Part shown: piece by piece, positions 26,837 to 35,595 of the stretch
How the letters are laid out: every line of letters starts with the position of its first letter
Numbering within the stretch: position 1 is the first letter of the stretch
NCBI RefSeq assembly: GCF_965218685.1
Contig: NZ_OZ244657.1
Span: 868,001-932,000 of the forward strand
DNA length: 64,000 bases
Reading direction: 5' to 3'
Origin: Thalassobius sp965218685
GTDB lineage: Bacteria; Pseudomonadota; Alphaproteobacteria; Rhodobacterales; Rhodobacteraceae
Position numbers and translations under genes: made by a program
Notes under the pieces: generated by a model
Told to the model about the DNA's origin: nothing
Databases searched by the model: none
Seen by the model: only the letters and a program-made list of their open reading frames with translations

Positions 26837-28123
26837 TTACTTCCCAAGACAGAAGCTGGCGAAAATCTCGTCCAGCACATTTTCTACATCAACTCGACCC
26901 ACCAAAGAATCAAGAGCCCTAACCGCGGTCCGCAATTCTTCGGCTGCAAGATCGGCCGCGTCCTCACCTAAACGCACCAATCTCTCGGCGTCGCTCAGCG
27001 CATCCACGGCCCGCATCATCGCAATCCGGTGGCGTTCTCTGGTTGCAACCCCGATCGAGGCCGCGCGTTCTGAAAGCCGTTTAGTGATGTCCTCTATCAA
27101 ATCCTGGACACCTTCACCGCTTGCGCCGGAAATCGCTTGGGTTTTATCCTCTAGCAAATCGGCCTTGGCACGCAAAATAATGTCATCCGGCTCGGGGTCA
27201 AAATCCGGGGCCTGATCGCCTTCTACAAGGAACACACGAAGATCTGCCAGGCTGGCCCGTTCCCGCGCGCGCGCGATGCCGATTTCTTCGACCTTGTCTT
27301 TGGTTTCTCGTAAGCCAGCCGTATCCAGAAGCGTCACAGGCAAGCCCCCAAGATCCATCCGCACTTCGATTACGTCCCGTGTGGTCCCCGCAAATTCCGA
27401 GGTGATCGCTGCATCCCGTCCAGCTAAGGCATTCAAAAGGGTGGATTTTCCAACATTGGGCGCACCGACAATCGCAACCTCGAACCCGGTGCGCACTCTT
27501 TCGGCCGAATGAACTCCGGTGATTTCTTTTCGCAAAGATCCCATCACCCTCTGCATCAGTTCAGATACCTCTGGGGATACGTCGGTGGGCACCTCCTCAT
27601 CCGCAAAATCGATCGTAGCTTCCAGCAAAGCGGCCGCACGGATCAGGTCACGGCGCCATTCCTCGGCCCGGCCCCCAAGATCACCAGACAACACGCGTAA
27701 AGCCTGACGGCGCTGTGCTTCGGTTTCTGCCTCGATCAGATCGGACAGACCTTCGACCTGAGCCAAATCCAGACGTCCGTTTTCCAGGGCCCTGCGGGTA
27801 AATTCACCGGGGTCCGCCTGGCGCAGCCCCTTCATCTCGGACAGAACACGCAGAACGGCCGAGACAACGGCTGTGCTGCCATGCAGCTGAAGTTCGACCA
27901 CGGGTTCGCCGGTAAAGCTGCGTTCATCCTCGAAGGTCAGGATCAGGGCTTCGTCCAGGCGAACGCCTTCTGGATCTCGAAGCAGGCGCAAACCGGCACG
28001 ACGTGGCGCGGGCAAATCGCCAGCCAGAATCCGCCCTGCCGCATGCGCCAACGGACCCGAGACGCGGATCACCGCAACCCCGGCCTTACCATGTGCCGTG
28101 GCAAGGGCGAAAATCGTGTCCAT
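26837..28123 (-). CDS. mnmE: tRNA modification GTPase MnmE
   Basis: MnmE is the GTPase partner of MnmG in wobble-uridine modification. The N-terminal folate-binding domain starts MDTIFALATAHGKAGVAVIRVSGP. The inserted G domain has VGAPNVGKSTLLNALAG, EFAGTTRDV and LLDTAGLRETKDKVE. The protein ends in ASFCLGK, the conserved C-terminal C-x-GK motif with the essential Cys. At 428 residues it is slightly shorter than the roughly 450 of E. coli. It sits 24 bases downstream of rho and three bases upstream of mnmG. Confidence 0.97.
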   Translation of the reverse strand: MDTIFALATAHGKAGVAVIRVSGPLAHAAGRILAGDLPAPRRAGLRLLRDPEGVRLDEALILTFEDERSFTGEPVVELQLHGSTAVVSAVLRVLSEMKGLRQADPGEFTRRALENGRLDLAQVEGLSDLIEAETEAQRRQALRVLSGDLGGRAEEWRRDLIRAAALLEATIDFADEEVPTDVSPEVSELMQRVMGSLRKEITGVHSAERVRTGFEVAIVGAPNVGKSTLLNALAGRDAAITSEFAGTTRDVIEVRMDLGGLPVTLLDTAGLRETKDKVEEIGIARARERASLADLRVFLVEGDQAPDFDPEPDDIILRAKADLLEDKTQAISGASGEGVQDLIEDITKRLSERAASIGVATRERHRIAMMRAVDALSDAERLVRLGEDAADLAAEELRTAVRALDSLVGRVDVENVLDEIFASFCLGK

Positions 28124-28147
28124 GTGTCAGGCCCCCTGAAATCGGGA

Positions 28148-29419
28148 TCAGGTGTTCATCGAGTCGAAGAATTCCGAGTTTGTCTTGGTTTGCTTCAACT
28201 TGGAAATCAGGAACTCGATCGCATCCGTGGTGCCCATCGGGTTCAGGATACGGCGCAGGACAAAGGTTTTCTGCAGGTCGATCTTGTCCACCAGCAGGTC
28301 CTCTTTCCGGGTGCCGGATTTCAGGATGTCCATCGCCGGGAAGACGCGTTTATCCGCAACCTTACGATCCAGAACAATCTCGGAGTTACCGGTGCCTTTG
28401 AATTCTTCAAAGATCACCTCATCCATGCGCGAGCCAGTGTCGATCAGCGCGGTAGCGATGATGGTCAACGAACCGCCCTCTTCCACGTTACGCGCTGCAC
28501 CAAAGAAACGCTTGGGGCGTTGCAACGCATTTGCGTCCACACCACCGGTCAGAACCTTACCCGAGGACGGCACCACAGTGTTAAACGCTCTACCAAGTCT
28601 TGTGATCGAGTCGAGAAGGATCACAACATCTCGTTTATGCTCGACCAGTCGCTTGGCTTTCTCGATGACCATTTCAGACACGGCCACGTGGCGGGTCGCA
28701 GGCTCGTCAAAGGTCGAGGAGACAACCTCACCCTTCACCGAACGCTGCATGTCCGTCACCTCTTCGGGGCGTTCGTCGATCAGAAGGACGATCAGATAGC
28801 ATTCAGGATGGTTCGCTTCGATGCTGTGTGCGATGTTTTGCAGCAGAACCGTCTTACCTGTCCGCGGGGGCGCCACGATCAGCGAACGCTGGCCCTTACC
28901 AATCGGCGCAACTAGGTCGATGATCCGGGCCGAGCGGTCCTTGATTGTGGGATCCTCGATCTCCATCTTCAGGCGCTCATCCGGATACAGCGGCGTCAGG
29001 TTGTCAAAGGCGATCTTGTGCTTGGCTTTTTCTGGGCTTTCAAAGTTGATCACCTCAACCTCGGTCAGCGCAAAATAGCGTTCGCTCTCCTGGGGGGCCT
29101 TCATTACGCCTTCGATCGTGTCACCGGTCCGCAGAGAATACCTACGGATCATTTCGGGCGAGACATAGATGTCATCCGGACCGGGCAGATAGTTAGCCTC
29201 GGGAGAGCGCAGGAAGCCAAAGCCGTCTTGCAGCACTTCCAGCACCCCGTCACCGCCAATGACCGAACCATCATCGGCCATCTCGCGCAGGATCTGGAAC
29301 ATCATCTCGCCCTTGCGCATGGTCGAGGCGTTTTCGATCTCCAGCTCTTCCGCCATGGACAGCAGGTCCTTGGGGCTTTTTGCTTTGAGTTCGGCAAGAT
29401 TCAGTCGTTGTTCGGACAT
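28148..29419 (-). CDS. rho: transcription termination factor Rho
   Basis: Rho is a hexameric RNA helicase that ends transcription of untranslated RNA. The N-terminal RNA-binding part starts LNLAELKAKSPKDLLSMAEELEIE and has an OB fold (GFGFLRSPEANYLPGPDDIYVSP). The ATPase Walker A motif is APPRTGKTVLL, followed by LLIDERPEEVTDMQRSVKGEV. I chose ATG at 29419 (MSEQRLN), giving 423 residues; the frame extends 11 residues upstream without support. It is the first gene of the leftward origin block and has a clear promoter upstream. Confidence 0.97.
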   Translation of the reverse strand: MSEQRLNLAELKAKSPKDLLSMAEELEIENASTMRKGEMMFQILREMADDGSVIGGDGVLEVLQDGFGFLRSPEANYLPGPDDIYVSPEMIRRYSLRTGDTIEGVMKAPQESERYFALTEVEVINFESPEKAKHKIAFDNLTPLYPDERLKMEIEDPTIKDRSARIIDLVAPIGKGQRSLIVAPPRTGKTVLLQNIAHSIEANHPECYLIVLLIDERPEEVTDMQRSVKGEVVSSTFDEPATRHVAVSEMVIEKAKRLVEHKRDVVILLDSITRLGRAFNTVVPSSGKVLTGGVDANALQRPKRFFGAARNVEEGGSLTIIATALIDTGSRMDEVIFEEFKGTGNSEIVLDRKVADKRVFPAMDILKSGTRKEDLLVDKIDLQKTFVLRRILNPMGTTDAIEFLISKLKQTKTNSEFFDSMNT

Positions 29420-29505
29420 GTAAATAGCACCCTGAACGGCCCGGACGGGCACGCTTCACTTTATATGGATGGAAAATCGCTCCCTCGGACGAGGGGTTGG
29501 ACACG

Positions 29506-29534
29506 TAAATAGGGTGTCCCGGGGGGCGAGTCAA
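29506..29534 (-). promoter_or_regulatory. candidate sigma-70 promoter of the rho operon
   Basis: On the minus strand TTGACT and TATTTA are separated by 17 bases. Transcription would begin near 29499, giving a leader of about 80 bases before rho. The CtrA motif lies about 60 bases upstream of the start. Confidence 0.6.
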
Positions 29535-29554
29535 ATCTTTCACTCTTTCCAAGC

Positions 29555-29570
29555 TTAAGCACTGATTAAC
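29555..29570. promoter_or_regulatory. perfect CtrA-binding motif beside the origin
   Basis: TTAAGCACTGATTAAC fits TTAA-N7-TTAAC exactly, the full CtrA box known from Caulobacter. It lies between the rho promoter and the AT-rich DnaA-box region. Binding is inferred, not shown. Confidence 0.65.
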
Positions 29571-29589
29571 CATACAGGGCTAGGCTTAG

Positions 29590-30001
29590 GGAAGGTCGGG
29601 CATTTCGGGGTTTGTCCCAATAATAAAATAAAGAAAGATAATAAGATTGATGATGATTTAGGGATCCGATTTTCAGTGGATTACTTGCTTATCCCGGCTG
29701 TTATCATCTTTGCACCACGCCCCCATATTCACCAGCCGATTCTGTGAAGAAGTGGAACTTAATATTTATAAATCAAATATTTAGAAATTTTCTGATTGAT
29801 GAAGAACCATGTGGATATCCCGTGGGAAAACTGTTTACGAAAAACTTATCCACGACATGGGCGTTTTCCTTGTCCTGATGTGGAAAAGCTGTGACCCAGG
29901 GCGTCGAAAACCTCTGAGTTTTTCACAGTCCAGAAAGCTCGGTGACTTGTCCGAAATCCTTCCTTAAGAAGTTCGTTGAGTCTTCCACGAGGTTATCCAC
30001 A
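29590..30001. other. putative chromosomal replication origin (oriC)
   Basis: This is part of the longest non-coding gap in the window (29420-30000). DnaA-box-like nonamers are at 29810-29818 (TGTGGATAT), 29846-29854 (TTATCCACG), 29879-29887 (TGTGGAAAA) and 29993-30001 (TTATCCACA, perfect). The first three differ from the consensus by one base. AT-rich stretches at about 29618-29660 and 29757-29800 could be the unwinding element. The rho/maf junction next to parAB and two parS sites is where alphaproteobacterial origins are expected. No open frame in the gap looks coding. Confidence 0.75.
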
Positions 30002-30600
30002 TGGCCATGAACCTGATCCTGGCATCCGGGTCCGAAATCCGCCGGCAGCTACTGACGAACGCCGGCGTTCCCTTCACCGTGCAAAAGGCCCGAGTCGACG
30101 AGATTATGATCCGCGATTCGCTTGAGGCCGAACAGGCCAAACCACGGGACATCGCCGATACCCTGGCCGAGATGAAGGCGCTGAAGGTCAGCGAAAAAAA
30201 CCCTGGTGCGATGGTTCTGGGCTGCGATCAGGTTCTAGAGCTTGATGGCCGTGTTCTTTCGAAACCCCGTGGCATCGACGAAGCGCGCACGCAGCTGCAA
30301 TCCCTACGCGGTCAGCGACACATGCTATTGTCCGCAGCGGTAATCTGCGAGGATGGTAGGCCCATTTGGCGTCACATTGGTCAGGTGCGTTTGCGCATGC
30401 GCAGCTTCTCGGATGAATACCTCGAGGATTATCTGACCCGTAACTGGCCCGGCATCGGCGACAGCGTTGGCGGCTATAAGCTGGAAGAGGAAGGCATCCG
30501 CTTGTTTTCCCGCGTCGATGGCGACTATTTTAACGTTCTGGGCCTGCCGCTGCTTGAGCTGCTGGGCTATTTAACCGTCCGAGGAGACATACCGGGATGA
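30001..30600 (+). CDS. maf: Maf-family nucleotide pyrophosphatase
   Basis: Maf proteins hydrolyse modified or canonical nucleoside triphosphates and have been linked to septum inhibition. The 199-residue protein has LILASGSEIRRQLLTNAGVPF at the start, GCDQVLELDGRVLSKP in the core, and RNWPGIGDSVGGYKLEEEG near the end. The ATG at 30001 overlaps the last base of a perfect DnaA box; GAGG lies nine bases upstream. A second ATG at 30007 is also possible. It is the first gene of the rightward block maf-aroE-coaE-dnaQ, each overlapping the next. Confidence 0.94.
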   Translation: MAMNLILASGSEIRRQLLTNAGVPFTVQKARVDEIMIRDSLEAEQAKPRDIADTLAEMKALKVSEKNPGAMVLGCDQVLELDGRVLSKPRGIDEARTQLQSLRGQRHMLLSAAVICEDGRPIWRHIGQVRLRMRSFSDEYLEDYLTRNWPGIGDSVGGYKLEEEGIRLFSRVDGDYFNVLGLPLLELLGYLTVRGDIPG

Positions 30601-31430
30601 GCGCGCACAAGATACCTTTGGCTGGTGTGATCGGTTACCCGGTGGCCCACTCCAAATCTCCTCGGATGCACGGGCACTGGCTCAAGAAATACGGGCTCGA
30701 AGGGCATTACGTTCCGCTCGAGGTTAAGCCCGAAAACCTGGAAACAGTCTTGCGCACCCTTCCCAAGGCAGGGTTCGTCGGTGCCAACGTTACCGTCCCC
30801 CATAAAGAAGCCGCGCTGGAGATCGCCGATGTGACGACGGATCGCGCCACCCTGATCGGGGCAGCGAATACGTTGATTTTCCGCGAGGACGGAAAAATTC
30901 ACGCAGACAACACAGATGGTTACGGGTTTTTCGAGAACCTGCGCCGAGGCGCGCCGGATTGGGACCCGGCCTCGGGGCCGGCGGTTGTTTTGGGTGCTGG
31001 GGGTGCCTCGCGTGCGATCATTACGTCGCTTCTGTCTGCAGGCGTCCCCGAGATCCTGCTGACCAACCGCACCCGCATCCGAGCCGATGCTTTGAAGCAG
31101 GAGTTCGGCGCCCGGATCACCGTGATTGATTGGGTGCAGGCCGGCAATGTGCTGGAAGACGCCGCGCTTGTCGTCAACACGACCTCGCTTGGGATGGTAG
31201 GCAGCCCCGAACTGCGCCTGCCGCTGGATGGACTGTCTGCGAAAACCGTGGTCACCGACATTGTTTATACCCCGCTGAAAACCCGCTTGCTGCAAGTCGC
31301 AGAAGAGGCCGGATGTCACGTGGTCGATGGGATTGGCATGTTAATCTATCAAGGCATCCCCGGATTCGAACGCTGGTTCGGACAGCGCCCCGAGGTTGAC
31401 GAGGAAATTCGCAGGATCATGTTGGCATGA
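30597..31430 (+). CDS. aroE: shikimate dehydrogenase
   Basis: AroE reduces 3-dehydroshikimate to shikimate with NADPH in the aromatic amino acid pathway. The 277-residue protein has the substrate motif GVIGYPVAHSKSPRMHGHWL and ANVTVPHKEAALE with the catalytic Lys. DNTDGYGFFENL and the NADP-binding VVLGAGGASRAI follow. Its ATG overlaps the maf stop (ATGA), and its own end overlaps coaE the same way, so the four genes are translationally coupled. Confidence 0.97.
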   Translation: MSAHKIPLAGVIGYPVAHSKSPRMHGHWLKKYGLEGHYVPLEVKPENLETVLRTLPKAGFVGANVTVPHKEAALEIADVTTDRATLIGAANTLIFREDGKIHADNTDGYGFFENLRRGAPDWDPASGPAVVLGAGGASRAIITSLLSAGVPEILLTNRTRIRADALKQEFGARITVIDWVQAGNVLEDAALVVNTTSLGMVGSPELRLPLDGLSAKTVVTDIVYTPLKTRLLQVAEEAGCHVVDGIGMLIYQGIPGFERWFGQRPEVDEEIRRIMLA

Positions 31431-32020
31431 GTTTCAAGCTGGGCCTAACCGGATCCATTGGCATGGGCAAATCGACCACGGCGCAGCTATTGGCCGATGA
31501 AGGATGCGCAATCTGGGACGCAGACGCAGCCGTTCATAGGCTCTATTCCAGCGGAGGAAAGGCCGTGGCCCCGATGCAAGCCCTGTTCCCGCAGGCCATC
31601 GTGGACGGTGCAGTATCGCGCGATCAACTTAAACAGATCATCCAGTCGGACCCGGCTGCGCTTAAACAGATCGAGGCTATCGTCCATCCGCTGGTCGCCG
31701 AGGACCGGGCCGAGTTTATCGCGACGGCAGATGCGGACATCCTTGTTTTCGACGTACCTTTGCTGTTCGAAACCGGCGGCAATCAGAGCATGGACGCGGT
31801 GCTGGTCGTTTCAGCCCCCGAGGATGTTCAGCGCGAACGCGTCCTGGCGCGCGGCACGATGACCGAGGCTCAGTTTCTTGCGATCAAGGCCAAACAGATG
31901 CCGGACGCTGAAAAACGAAAACGCGCCGATTTCGTAGTGATCACCGACACTCTGGAAAACGCGCGCGCGCAGGTGCAGGATATTCTGGAGCAAATCAGAA
32001 AGGGCCAGACCATTGCGTGA
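31427..32020 (+). CDS. coaE: dephospho-CoA kinase
   Basis: CoaE phosphorylates dephospho-CoA in the last step of CoA synthesis. The 197-residue protein starts with the P-loop LGLTGSIGMGKSTTAQLLADEG. It has WDADAAVHRLY, VHPLVAEDRAEF and VFDVPLLFETGG, all family motifs. The start overlaps the aroE stop as ATGA and the end overlaps dnaQ by eight bases. The length matches the family. Confidence 0.97.
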   Translation: MSFKLGLTGSIGMGKSTTAQLLADEGCAIWDADAAVHRLYSSGGKAVAPMQALFPQAIVDGAVSRDQLKQIIQSDPAALKQIEAIVHPLVAEDRAEFIATADADILVFDVPLLFETGGNQSMDAVLVVSAPEDVQRERVLARGTMTEAQFLAIKAKQMPDAEKRKRADFVVITDTLENARAQVQDILEQIRKGQTIA

Positions 32021-32759
32021 GATCGTTCTGGATACCGAAACCACCGGTTTTGACCCGTTTCGTGGTGACCGCATTGTCGAGATCGGTTGCGTTGAGCTGT
32101 ATAACCACATGCCCACGGGCGAGACCTATCACGTCTACATCAACCCCGAACGCGGCATGCCGGACGAAGCTTTTGGTGTACACGGAATTGGCCCCGACTT
32201 GCTGGATCCTCCGCGCGATCCTGTGCCTGGTTCGGGCGAGGTGACGCTGCTGGACAAGCCTGTTTTTTCCAAGGTTGGGCGCGACTTCTTTGATTTCGTA
32301 GGGACAGATTCGAAGCTGGTGATCCACAATGCCAGCTTCGACATGAAATTCCTGAACGCCGAGCTGGACTGGATGGGCTTGCCTAAGCTGCCGATGGAGC
32401 GTGCAGTTGATACGTTGGCAATGGCGCGGCAGAAATTTCCCGGCTCTCCAGCCACATTGGACGCGCTTTGCCGTCGCTTTGGCATCGATAACTCGAACCG
32501 TACTTTGCACGGGGCGCTGTTGGACTCGGAAATTCTGGCCGAAGTTTATCTTGAGCTTATCGGCGGACGTCAGCCCGATTTCGCACTCAGCGCGGTTGCG
32601 GCGACCAAGACCACTGGAGGCGCAGACGACGGAGACTGGCGGCCCTTCCCGCGCCCGGCGCCCCTGCCCTCGCGGATCACAGATGAAGAAGCCGCCGCCC
32701 ATCAAGCCTTTGTAGACAAGATGGGCGACGGCGCTTTGTGGACTAAACTGTCAGAGTGA
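32013..32759 (+). CDS. dnaQ: DNA polymerase III epsilon subunit (3'-5' proofreading exonuclease)
   Basis: DnaQ proofreads for the replicative polymerase. The DEDDh exonuclease residues appear in IVLDTETTGFDP (motif I), VIHNASFDMKFLNAEL (motif II) and LHGALLDSEILAEVY (motif III, with His). The C-terminal tail after residue about 190 would contact the alpha subunit. The start is TTG at 32013 with AAAGGG upstream, overlapping the coaE end by eight bases. At 248 residues it is close to the E. coli subunit. The stop is five bases before the convergent secB stop. Confidence 0.95.
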   Translation: MREIVLDTETTGFDPFRGDRIVEIGCVELYNHMPTGETYHVYINPERGMPDEAFGVHGIGPDLLDPPRDPVPGSGEVTLLDKPVFSKVGRDFFDFVGTDSKLVIHNASFDMKFLNAELDWMGLPKLPMERAVDTLAMARQKFPGSPATLDALCRRFGIDNSNRTLHGALLDSEILAEVYLELIGGRQPDFALSAVAATKTTGGADDGDWRPFPRPAPLPSRITDEEAAAHQAFVDKMGDGALWTKLSE

Positions 32760-32763
32760 CGGT

Positions 32764-33258
32764 TTAGGAAACGGGTGCGTTCTGAGCTTGCTGCTCGGCC
32801 TGACGACGGGCGATTTCATTGCGGTAAAGCGCAACAAAGTCGATGGTCTCCAGGTTCAGCGGCGGGAAGCCACCGTCGCGGGTCACGTCGCTGACGACGC
32901 GGCGCAGGAACGGGAACAGCATCCGCGGGCATTCGATCAGCAGGAAGGGGTGCATCTGCTCCTCGGGGACACCTTCGATGTTGAACAGGCCAACATAGTC
33001 GATCTCCAGCAGGAACAGCTTGTCGCCGCCCTCTTTCGCGGCCGATTCCACGTTCAGCTTGATCGCGACCTCGAACTGGTTCTCAACCGAGCGCTTTTTC
33101 GCATCCAGATTAACCTGAACGTTGATTGCGGGCACGACCTCGCCGCCTGCACCTTTCTGGGCCAGGATGTTTTCGAACGACAGATCGCGGATGTACTGGT
33201 TCAGCACGTTGAATTTGATTTGCGGTGCGGCTGCACCTTCAGCGCCATTCTCGGCCAT
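32764..33258 (-). CDS. secB: protein-export chaperone SecB
   Basis: SecB keeps precursor proteins unfolded and delivers them to SecA. The 164-residue protein has FNVLNQYIRDLSFENILAQKG, then VQVNLDAKKRSVENQFEVAIKLNVES. LFLLEIDYVGLFNIEGVPEEQMHPFLLIECPRMLFPFLRRVVSDVTRDGGFPPLNLETIDFVALY follows, the conserved core. I chose ATG at 33258, with GGAGATC upstream, over a TTG at 33270. It is transcribed against dnaQ. Confidence 0.96.
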   Translation of the reverse strand: MAENGAEGAAAPQIKFNVLNQYIRDLSFENILAQKGAGGEVVPAINVQVNLDAKKRSVENQFEVAIKLNVESAAKEGGDKLFLLEIDYVGLFNIEGVPEEQMHPFLLIECPRMLFPFLRRVVSDVTRDGGFPPLNLETIDFVALYRNEIARRQAEQQAQNAPVS

Positions 33259-33312
33259 AGTGATCTCCAAAAATCAATGTCTGGGCTTGTGTAGCAGGAT
33301 GGAAAACCACCC

Positions 33313-33801
33313 TCAATGCTTGGTCCAGCCTGACGGACGATGAGTCGTGCGGTTTTCGGGGTCAATCTCGTGGAATTCGCCGTCGATGGTATTTTCATCC
33401 ATCGGATCGCGCTGCATCGGGCCCGATTGCATCGACCCCATGGTGAAGCTTTGTACCTTTACCCGCTTGCGCAAATAGTGAAAAACCGCCGAACGGACCG
33501 AAGGAATAAGCAGCGCAAATCCCAAGGCATCGGTGAAAAACCCCGGTGTCAGCAGCAATACACCCGAGATCAGCACCATCGCACCATGGGCCAAAGGCTC
33601 TGTCGGATCGTCCAGTTCGGAAAAACTGCGCTGAAGGTTGCCGATGGCCAGCCGTCCCTGCGCGCGGACCAGCCAGGTGCCCAAAATGGCGGTCAGAACG
33701 ACGATCCCAATGGTATTCCAGGTGCCAATGGCGCCCCCGATCTGAATGAACAGCGCGATCTCGATGATCGGAACTGCGACAAATGCGATTAACAACCACA
33801 T
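33313..33801 (-). CDS. fxsA: FxsA-family membrane protein
   Basis: The 162-residue inner-membrane protein has N-terminal helices MWLLIAFVAVPIIEIALFIQIGGAIG and WNTIGIVVLTAILGTWLVRAQG. A third hydrophobic part follows, MVLISGVLLLTPGFFTDALGFALLIP, the FxsA signature. In E. coli FxsA overexpression suppresses F-exclusion of phage T7; its normal role is not known. The C-terminal tail is basic and polar. It lies 54 bases upstream of secB on the same strand and diverges from the Tim44-like gene. Confidence 0.88.
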   Translation of the reverse strand: MWLLIAFVAVPIIEIALFIQIGGAIGTWNTIGIVVLTAILGTWLVRAQGRLAIGNLQRSFSELDDPTEPLAHGAMVLISGVLLLTPGFFTDALGFALLIPSVRSAVFHYLRKRVKVQSFTMGSMQSGPMQRDPMDENTIDGEFHEIDPENRTTHRPSGWTKH

Positions 33802-33907
33802 CGTGGTGATCTCCTTTCGTGCCCGGCGCGGTGGACTTGGTCGCCGGTAGCCCCTACATAAGGTCGAGTATCAACGGTTTAAATGACCCCCTGACCAAGA
33901 GGATCTT

Positions 33908-34564
33908 ATGAACTCGCCCATTTTGCAGCTTCTGGTGCTGGCCGGCATCGCGGTTTTCCTTATTCTGCGGCTGAAAAACGTGCTGGGCACGCGCGACGGG
34001 TTTGAGAATCCGCAATCGCCCCAGCCGATCGAGCGCCCCTCGCGCAAACCCGACTTGTCGGTGATCGAAGGCGGTCCCGACCGCGACATCATCGATCACG
34101 TTCCCGAGGGGTCGGATGCAGCGCTGGCCCTGTCGCAAATGAAAAGCCTGGAGCCGAATTTCAGCGTCAGCGAATTCCTTCAGGGCGCGCGCGGCGCATA
34201 TGAAATGATCCTGATGGGCTTCGAGCGCGGCGAGATGGCCGAGATCAAGCCCTTCTTGTCGGACGACGTCTATGAAACCTTCGCCCAAGTGGTCGAAGCG
34301 CGCGAACAACAAGGCCTGACCATCGAGGCCGAGTTCCTTGGCGTGCGCGAAACGTCCTTGGCAGACGCTGATTTTGTTGACGGCCGCATCGCCGAGATCA
34401 CCGTACGTTTCGTGGGCGAGCTGACCTCGGCCGTGCGTGACAACGCGGGTGAGATCATCGAGGGCGATCCCAAGACGCCGAAAAAGCAACGCGACGTTTG
34501 GACTTTCGCCCGCGAAATGGCCTCGGACGATCCTAACTGGCAGCTTGTTGCCACGGGCGGATGA
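33908..34564 (+). CDS. Tim44/TimA-domain membrane-anchored protein
   Basis: The 218-residue protein has one N-terminal helix (PILQLLVLAGIAVFLILRL) and a linker. The Tim44-like domain then runs from about residue 80: FLQGARGAYEMILMGFERGEMAEIKPFLSDDVYETFAQVVEAREQQG and a C-terminal VWTFAREMASDDPNWQLVATGG. In mitochondria this domain attaches Hsp70 to the translocon; bacterial homologues are membrane associated with unclear function. The gene overlaps mltA (ATGA), and the tim44-mltA-smr order is conserved in alphaproteobacteria. Confidence 0.88.
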   Translation: MNSPILQLLVLAGIAVFLILRLKNVLGTRDGFENPQSPQPIERPSRKPDLSVIEGGPDRDIIDHVPEGSDAALALSQMKSLEPNFSVSEFLQGARGAYEMILMGFERGEMAEIKPFLSDDVYETFAQVVEAREQQGLTIEAEFLGVRETSLADADFVDGRIAEITVRFVGELTSAVRDNAGEIIEGDPKTPKKQRDVWTFAREMASDDPNWQLVATGG

Positions 34565-35595
34565 TCCGGGCGCTGGCGGCAGTAGCGCTGGGGCTCATCA
34601 TGGCAGGAACAGCGCAGTCCGAGGAAACCACCTTCCGAATTCTGGAGTTTCAGGATTTGGAGGGGTGGGAACAGGACAACCACGCCGCCGCTTTGCGCAC
34701 TTTTCTGGAAACCTGTCCCGATCTGGACGAACCTGACTGGGCCTCGCTGTGTGCGGTGGCCCAGAACATCGACAGCCCCCGCGCCTTTTTCGAGATGTTT
34801 TTCCGCCCCGTCCTGATCGAGGACGGGCAAGACGCGCTGTTCACCGGGTATTTTGAACCCGAACTGGATGGCGCCCGGCGGCCTGATGCTCGGTATCGTT
34901 ATCCCGTCTACCGCCAGCCCCCCGAAGCAAAAAGCGCCAGCACCTGGCTGTCCCGTCGCGAGATCGAAACGACTGACGTGATGGCGGGCCGAGGATTGGA
35001 AATCGCTTGGGTCGATGACCCGGTCGAGTTGTTTTTCCTGCAAATTCAAGGTTCTGGACGAATCCGCTTGCCCGATGGCAGCCATATCCGCGTTGGCTAC
35101 GGTGGGGCGAACGGGCATCCTTATCGGTCCATCGGTGTCGAACTGATCCGGCGCGGGATTTACAAATCCCATCAGGTTTCGGCGCAGGTGATCAAGAACT
35201 GGGTCCGCCGAAACCCAATGGACGGGGCCGAGCTGCTGCGCCACAACCCGTCCTACGTATTCTTTCGCACCGTGAACCGCGTCTCGCCTGAAAAGGGACC
35301 CCTTGGGGCCATGAATCGGTCGATCACAACGATGCGCTCGATCGCCGTTGATCCGGCCTTTACCCCGCTTGGCGCGCCGGTCTGGGTGGAAAAGGACGGG
35401 AAATCGCCCTTGCGTCGGCTGATGATCGCGCAAGACACAGGCTCTGCCATCAAGGGTGCGCAGCGGGCCGATATTTTCTTCGGTACCGGGGATTCTGCTG
35501 GACGAGAGGCCGGCAAGCTGAAAGACCCCGGTCGCATGATGGTTCTGCTGCCCATTCAACGCGCCTATGCCCTGCTGCCCGAGTCCGAACAATGA
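34561..35595 (+). CDS. mltA: membrane-bound lytic murein transglycosylase A
   Basis: MltA cleaves peptidoglycan to 1,6-anhydro-muropeptides in the periplasm. The 344-residue protein has a signal peptide (MIRALAAVALGLIMAGTAQS) without an obvious lipobox. LFTGYFEPELDGARRPDARYRYPVY and IQGSGRIRLPDGSHIRVGYGGANGHPYRSIG follow, then the 3D domain with RLMIAQDTGSAIKGAQRADIFFGTG carrying the catalytic Asp. Lack of a lipobox suggests a soluble or loosely attached form. It is coupled to its neighbours by four-base overlaps at both ends. Confidence 0.94.
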   Translation: MIRALAAVALGLIMAGTAQSEETTFRILEFQDLEGWEQDNHAAALRTFLETCPDLDEPDWASLCAVAQNIDSPRAFFEMFFRPVLIEDGQDALFTGYFEPELDGARRPDARYRYPVYRQPPEAKSASTWLSRREIETTDVMAGRGLEIAWVDDPVELFFLQIQGSGRIRLPDGSHIRVGYGGANGHPYRSIGVELIRRGIYKSHQVSAQVIKNWVRRNPMDGAELLRHNPSYVFFRTVNRVSPEKGPLGAMNRSITTMRSIAVDPAFTPLGAPVWVEKDGKSPLRRLMIAQDTGSAIKGAQRADIFFGTGDSAGREAGKLKDPGRMMVLLPIQRAYALLPESEQ

